In this document: piece after piece, positions 7,884-10,552 of the stretch
How positions within the stretch are numbered: the first letter of the stretch is position 1
How the letters are laid out: every line of letters starts with the position of its first letter
Assembly: GCA_900617975.1 (NCBI GenBank)
Contig: UZAE01002033.1
Coordinates: 1-10,552, forward strand
DNA length: 10,552 nucleotides
Source of the DNA: Rodentolepis nana
Lineage: Eukaryota; Platyhelminthes; Cestoda; Cyclophyllidea; Hymenolepididae
Direction: 5' to 3'
The notes under the pieces: model-generated
The model's database searches: none
The model's input: the letters and a program-made list of their open reading frames with translations, nothing else
Told to the model about the DNA's origin: nothing
Translations under genes and position numbers: made by a program

Positions 7884-9274
7884 GCAAGAAGTCTGCTGGC
7901 GAAGACGGTATTCAAGCGGAATTTCTGATAGGAAGGGGACCAAAAGCCAAGGAAATCATGCTGACGCTTTACAACGAATCTGGGAGACCAGTCTTGTACC
8001 TAACCTATGGAAAGTTGCCATAGTAAAATGTACTAAAAAAGGCAAAGATCCTAGCAATTTTAACAGCTATATGCCTATCTCCCTCACAAGCGTGCTGGCT
8101 AAACTTATGAAAAGAATGGATAACAGGAGATTGACCTTGGTTCCATGAGACTAACAATATTCTTATAGTGAACAAGCAGGTTTTAGGCCACAAAAATCAA
8201 CGAACCAACAAGTAGCCACTTTCTCCCAACACATCAAAGATGCTCTTGATGCAGTAAATACCCTTACGGCTGTTTTCGTCGATTTCAAATCAGCATATGA
8301 CTTAGCATGTATAGAGAAACTAATTCTCAAATTGCCAATGATTGGTATTAATAATAACATACTAAACGGGATAAAAGCATACATTGGACAAAGGCCATGT
8401 AAAGTCAGATATGGAAATGCTCTATCAAAATTCAATCTTTTAAAAACAGGCCTTCCACAGGGCGCTGTCACAAGCTGCACTCTTTTCAATGTCTTCATCA
8501 ATAACAGCCGAAATAGTACAGGCATTCACGTGCATTAAGTGCTCAATTTATGCAAATCATCATCTTCTATGGTATTCCGTCCCAAAGAAATACGCACAAG
8601 AGTGGACAGAAAGTGCCCTAAATTGTGCACTTAATCTAGTATCAAACTGGTACGACAACAATGGAATGGTAATTAACACCGCAGAAACTGCATTCTGAAC
8701 ATTTTATTTATCCGGTCACAGCATAAAACCGCTTCTAAGGTACAAAGATACTACCTTAGAAAAAACCAATGAGTTCACTTATCTCGGAATGACGTTTGAC
8801 ACAAAGCTAACGTGGAAAAGTCACATTGCTAAAATAGCAGAACGCGTCTCCAATAGACTGAATATCCTGAAGCGTCTTGCTGGTAGCGTATGGGGCTGTG
8901 CACCCTCAACTCCCAACACCACTTACAAGATGTTTATTCAGCCAATAATGTTGTATTGCTTTGAGCCACTCATTACAGCCACAAAGGTGGCTCTCAAACC
9001 ACTCGAGAAGGCACACAAACATGCATTACGACTAACTACTGGAGGGATAAAATCAACACCCATGAAAACGCAATCTGGTCTAATACAGAAAGCCTTGCAA
9101 CTGAAGAGAGCATTACAACTCGATGACAAACCAACAAGCCTCCCTCTCCCTATGAATCCATTAGCAGACACTGATGTAGTATGTTGCACTCAACTGCTCG
9201 ACTTCGTCAGGAAATCAAACACCCCTTCAGAACAAATGTGCTCACTGGCCCTTGAGACAATCAATGTCAACTAA
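7884..9274 (+). pseudogene. LINE reverse transcriptase domain, inactivated
   Basis: The RT motifs appear in order: KKSAGEDGI (about 7886-7912), the PISLTS region (8074-8091), QAGFR (8173-8187), motif A VDFKSAYD with its catalytic Asp at 8281-8283, motif B GLPQG at 8449-8463, then motif C, then the FTYLGM box near 8776 and the post-RT helix region with LEKAHKHALRL near 9003. Breaks are a frameshift around 7980, in-frame stops at 8146-8148 and 8152-8154, a frameshift near 8508, and a TGA at 8696-8698. Motif C, normally Y/F-A-D-D, reads YANH at 8549-8560, so both catalytic Asp residues are replaced. Each change is one G-to-A or G-to-C substitution in a GAT codon. A former single long ORF with RNase H continues past a TAA at 9272-9274. 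Confidence 0.93.
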
Positions 9275-9442
9275 CCTGGAGTTCAATGGCTCCAAGTCTT
9301 CACTGATGGGTCTTACATAGAAAACCTAGCAAACGTTGGTGCAGGTGTCTATTCTGAACTCTTCTCTTTCTACGCAGCAGCGGGACCTAATAGATCCGCT
9401 TTTGAAGGAGAAGCAAGAAGACTGCTAATGCACTGCTATTAA
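9275..9442 (+). pseudogene. Truncated RNase H domain of the LINE
   Basis: The RT frame continues across the stop at 9272-9274 and reads a typical RNase HI opening: FTDGS with the first catalytic Asp at 9305-9307, a GAGVY strand, then AFEGE with candidate acidic residues at 9404-9412. The frame ends at TAA 9440-9442, only about 55 residues in. The later catalytic Asp motifs are absent, so most of the domain is deleted. The sequence jumps directly to the 3' UTR, passing three short near-copies of ACTGCTA (9421-9455) that may mark the deletion junction. RNase H is a feature of I/ingi/LOA-type LINEs and less usual for jockey itself. Confidence 0.8.
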
Positions 9443-9534
9443 TTAACTGCTATAAATGTACCCCCCCCCCTCTTCGGGGAAGCTGAAGTCAAAGATTAAG
9501 GGCTAATGATAAATATCATAAAGCCTGCCATTTG
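9443..9534 (+). other. LINE 3' UTR with C10 tract
   Basis: A run of ten C at 9461-9470 is followed by TCTTCGGGG, which allows a small CCCC/GGGG hairpin. The rest, through GAAGTC, AAGGGCT, ATGATAA and GCCATTTGA, aligns with the 3' part of the minus-strand short element (about 9950 down to 9840). This shared 3' end is probably what the LINE reverse transcriptase recognises. Confidence 0.8.
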
Positions 9535-9567
9535 AAATAAATAAATAAAATAAATAAATAAATAAAT
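9535..9567 (+). repeat. (AAAT)n 3' tail of the LINE
   Basis: About eight AAAT-type units with one irregular AAAAT form the 3' terminus. Such short tandem tails are common in LINEs that prime on target DNA with slippage. The AATAAA hexamers within it could also act as polyadenylation signals. Confidence 0.9.
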
Positions 9568-9822
9568 GTTATCCAATTCTCCTATTCGCCTTTAGCACAC
9601 AATTTATTTAACCCAGTTGAGCAAAAATGATGTTGTGTGGAATGTGGTAAATAATTTTCCCATTTTCAATTGTATGGCTTCCATTTGGAAGAATTTCCAT
9701 CTTGTGCCTTTGCTTAGCTTACTGTGATCTAGAATAAAATGCTAAGTCGGTAATTGAAATTAGCCACCATTTTAATGGCTGGGTTTGGCAAGCCGAAAGC
9801 GGCCATTTTTTCAAAGCTATAC
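9568..9822. other. Unique flanking DNA between LINE and short element
   Basis: About 250 bp with no open frame of interest and no repeat I can support. AACCCAGTTGAG near 9611 weakly resembles the AACCCGGTTGAAC motif of the palindrome at 971, but the match is too short to call homology. Confidence 0.5.
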
Positions 9823-9835
9823 AGTCATCCGCAAT
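9823..9835. repeat. Target site duplication, left copy (13 bp)
   Basis: AGTCATCCGCAAT here is repeated exactly at 10155-10167. The two copies directly flank the minus-strand short element. The neighbouring C (9822 and 10154) also matches, so the duplication could be counted as 14 bp. Confidence 0.9.
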
Positions 9836-10154
9836 TACTTATATCAAATGGCAGGGGTCTTGATGGTTATCATAAGCCCTTTAGCCGACTTCAGGCTTCA
9901 CAGAGGGGAAGGAACATCAAATTGAAAAAAAGTCGAGAGGGGGGGGGGTACAGAAGAGTGTTTCAAAGATGTAAGAGACAAACACAAAGGTAGAAAAAAA
10001 GTGAGGTGAATACTGTGGAAATAGTCGAATATGGCATAGAGTGAGGTGATGATGGTTTGAAGTGAGAAGTCAACTGCCAGTTATTCGACTTTTTGCCGTA
10101 TGAATATATGTTGCCCAGGGTGCACCACGTGGAGGTAAGTCTATTGCGCACCCC
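9836..10154 (-). mobile_element. 319-bp non-autonomous LINE derivative (RIME-like), full length
   Basis: Read on the minus strand from 10154, this element has an HDV-like ribozyme (10154-10083), a body of about 130 nt rich in pyrimidines (TCACCTCACT, CTTTGTG, CTTCTGTA), a C10 tract (9948-9939), and then about 100 nt aligning with the LINE 3' UTR. It ends in GATATAAGTA against the target site duplication. It encodes nothing. It shares both its 5' ribozyme and its 3' end with the LINE at 6089-9567, so it is best read as an internally deleted or composite derivative mobilised by the LINE's proteins. No tRNA-type A and B boxes are seen, so it is not an ordinary SINE. The body is not found in this LINE copy, which may have lost it. 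Confidence 0.88.
10083..10154 (-). ncRNA. HDV-like ribozyme of the minus-strand short element
   Basis: P1 is GGGGUGC (10154-10148) with GCACCCU (10123-10117), intact. P3 is ACC/GGU with L3 UCCACGU (10136-10124), intact. J1.1/4 is GGGCAA (10116-10111), as in HDV. J4/2 begins GGC with the candidate catalytic C at 10095. Damage is seen in P2: the AAGUCGAAU 3' strand leaves only the inner five pairs intact. P4 has lost its closing pair (AUAU/AUAC). The 5' end predicted by the ribozyme (10154) is exactly the end predicted by the target site duplication, which is independent support. Confidence 0.82.
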
Positions 10155-10167
10155 AGTCATCCGCAAT
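10155..10167. repeat. Target site duplication, right copy (13 bp)
   Basis: Exact partner of 9823-9835. It lies immediately upstream of the element's 5' end when read on the minus strand. Confidence 0.9.
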
Positions 10168-10344
10168 AATCTGCTGGTAATCTTTTCGAATATTGTATTT
10201 TCAAGTTTAGGAATAAGTGAGTTATTACCACAAACCAGAAAGAGAGATTTAAGGCAATAATTAACTTTTCCTTTCATACCAAAAACAACAGTTATTGCTA
10301 CATACTGCACTAACCGATTTTTCGTCTTTATAATTGTCAAAAGA
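10168..10344. other. Spacer between the two short elements
   Basis: About 177 bp of apparently unique DNA separates two inversely oriented short elements. A long minus-strand open frame (9963-10406) runs through this spacer and both elements. It is a composite of unrelated non-coding pieces and is not a gene. Confidence 0.5.
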
Positions 10345-10416
10345 GGGACGTGTGATAGACTTACCTCCACGTGGGATACCCTGGGCAAAGTATACTCATA
10401 CGGCAAAAAAGTCTAT
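10345..10416 (+). ncRNA. HDV-like ribozyme of the plus-strand short element, P1 eroded
   Basis: P2 is intact (AUAGACUU 10355-10362 with AAGUCUAU 10409-10416). J1.1/4 is GGGCAA (10383-10388). P4 is a clean GUAU/AUAC stem (10390-10393 with 10398-10401). J4/2 starts GGC with the candidate catalytic C at 10404. P1 is GGGACGU (10345-10351) against AUACCCU (10376-10382): two central A/C mismatches, one new G-U, and a C-to-U/G-to-A double change that keeps the last pair. P3 has lost one of its three pairs. I expect weak or no cleavage from this copy. Confidence 0.75.
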
Positions 10417-10552
10417 AAACCGTCATTTGACTACTCACTTCAAACTACCATCACCCTACTGTATGTCATATTCCACCACTTTCACAGTACTCACCTCACC
10501 TTTTTCCTACCCTTGTGTCTGTCTCCTTCGCATCTTTGAAATACTCTTCTGT
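10345..10552 (+). mobile_element. Second non-autonomous element, truncated by the window end
   Basis: It aligns from its first base with the minus-strand element at 10154-9951, in opposite orientation: ribozyme, then the same pyrimidine-rich body through CTTCTGT at 10552. The next expected feature would be the C tract, so the 3' third is outside the window. Differences from the first short element are scattered substitutions and single-base gaps, indicating two separate old insertions rather than a recent duplication. Its target site duplication cannot be checked here. Confidence 0.85.

Larger units (their letters stand above)
6089..9567 (+). mobile_element. Decayed APE-type LINE with 5' HDV-like ribozyme and RNase H remnant
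   Basis: This is a non-LTR retrotransposon of about 3.5 kb. In order it holds a ribozyme-like 5' end (6089-6161), a short leader, endonuclease remnants (6230 to about 7210), an EN-RT linker (7372 to about 7760), reverse transcriptase (about 7818-9274), an RNase H fragment (9275-9442), a 3' UTR with a C10 tract, and an (AAAT)n tail (9535-9567). No ORF1 (gag-like) region is seen: only about 68 nt separate the ribozyme from the first endonuclease-frame residues. That fits a single-ORF family or a 5' deletion. Domain order and residue flavour suggest the jockey/I/ingi group, but the clade is not certain. The coding region is broken by stops, frameshifts and tandem duplications. No target site duplication was found between the bases before 6089 and those after 9567. 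Confidence 0.93.

Noticed and set aside
8163..8525. Minus-strand open frame of 120 codons
   Set aside because: It lies antisense to the RT core (QAGF to motif B) and is a shadow of that coding sequence.
8938..9189. Minus-strand open frame of 83 codons
   Set aside because: It is antisense to the post-RT region, where the plus strand gives the clear LINE reading.
6070..9590. Target site duplication for the LINE
   Set aside because: The bases before 6089 (AATCAAAAGAT) and after 9567 (GTTATCCAATT) do not match over a useful length. It may be lost by decay, or the tail end may be misjudged.
9605..9660. Possible third copy of the palindrome's AACCCGGTTGA motif region
   Set aside because: Only about ten bases match well and the rest aligns poorly, so chance similarity is the simpler reading.
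10083..10154. tRNA- or 5S-derived SINE head
   Set aside because: No convincing A box or B box is present, and the sequence is fully explained by the HDV-like ribozyme fold.
9963..10406. Minus-strand open frame of 147 codons
   Set aside because: It runs through the short minus-strand element, unique spacer and the reverse complement of the plus-strand element's ribozyme. It is a chance frame over non-coding pieces.

Overview
The window looks like AT-rich, non-coding eukaryotic DNA, most likely from an arthropod. It has no dense gene layout and no bacterial-type operons. Its recognisable content is mobile DNA: a decayed APE-type LINE with an RNase H remnant and an (AAAT)n tail, two short elements that share the LINE's ends, and a very long inverted repeat. 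The protein flavour of the LINE recalls jockey/I/ingi-group elements of spiders, but that is memory-based inference.

Layout. 1-1394 is an imperfect palindrome: two arms of about 593 bp around a loop of about 208 bp, including one 48-bp stretch of perfect pairing. 1395-6088 is AT-rich and mostly featureless. It holds one minus-strand open frame of 128 codons (2381-2767) that might be an exon, a diverged direct repeat 303 bp apart, and a small hairpin. 6089-9567 is the LINE: a 5' ribozyme-like fold, then remnants of endonuclease, linker, reverse transcriptase and RNase H broken by stops and frameshifts, then a 3' UTR with a C10 tract and the (AAAT)n tail. 9836-10154 (minus strand) is a 319-bp non-autonomous element between 13-bp target site duplications. 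10345-10552 is a second short element on the plus strand, cut by the window end.

The most interesting signal is at the 5' ends of all three elements. Each begins with about 72 nt that fold as an HDV-like self-cleaving ribozyme: a 7-bp P1 with a G-U pair at the cleavage site, P2, a 3-bp P3 with a 7-nt L3, the J1.1/4 signature GGGCAA, a short P4, and a J4/2 GGC placing a candidate catalytic C just before the P2 3' strand. Cleavage would give an RNA starting exactly at the first element base. The TSD of the minus-strand element independently places its 5' end at that base.

The short element carries the LINE's 5' ribozyme and its 3' UTR but no coding region. By analogy with RIME/ingi and NARTc/L1Tc of trypanosomatids, it is probably a parasite of the LINE machinery. 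The LINE copy is dead: the RT YADD box reads YANH, the endonuclease GDFNAH-type motif has lost its Asn, RNase H is truncated, and the body carries several local tandem duplications. No intact protein-coding gene can be asserted in the window.
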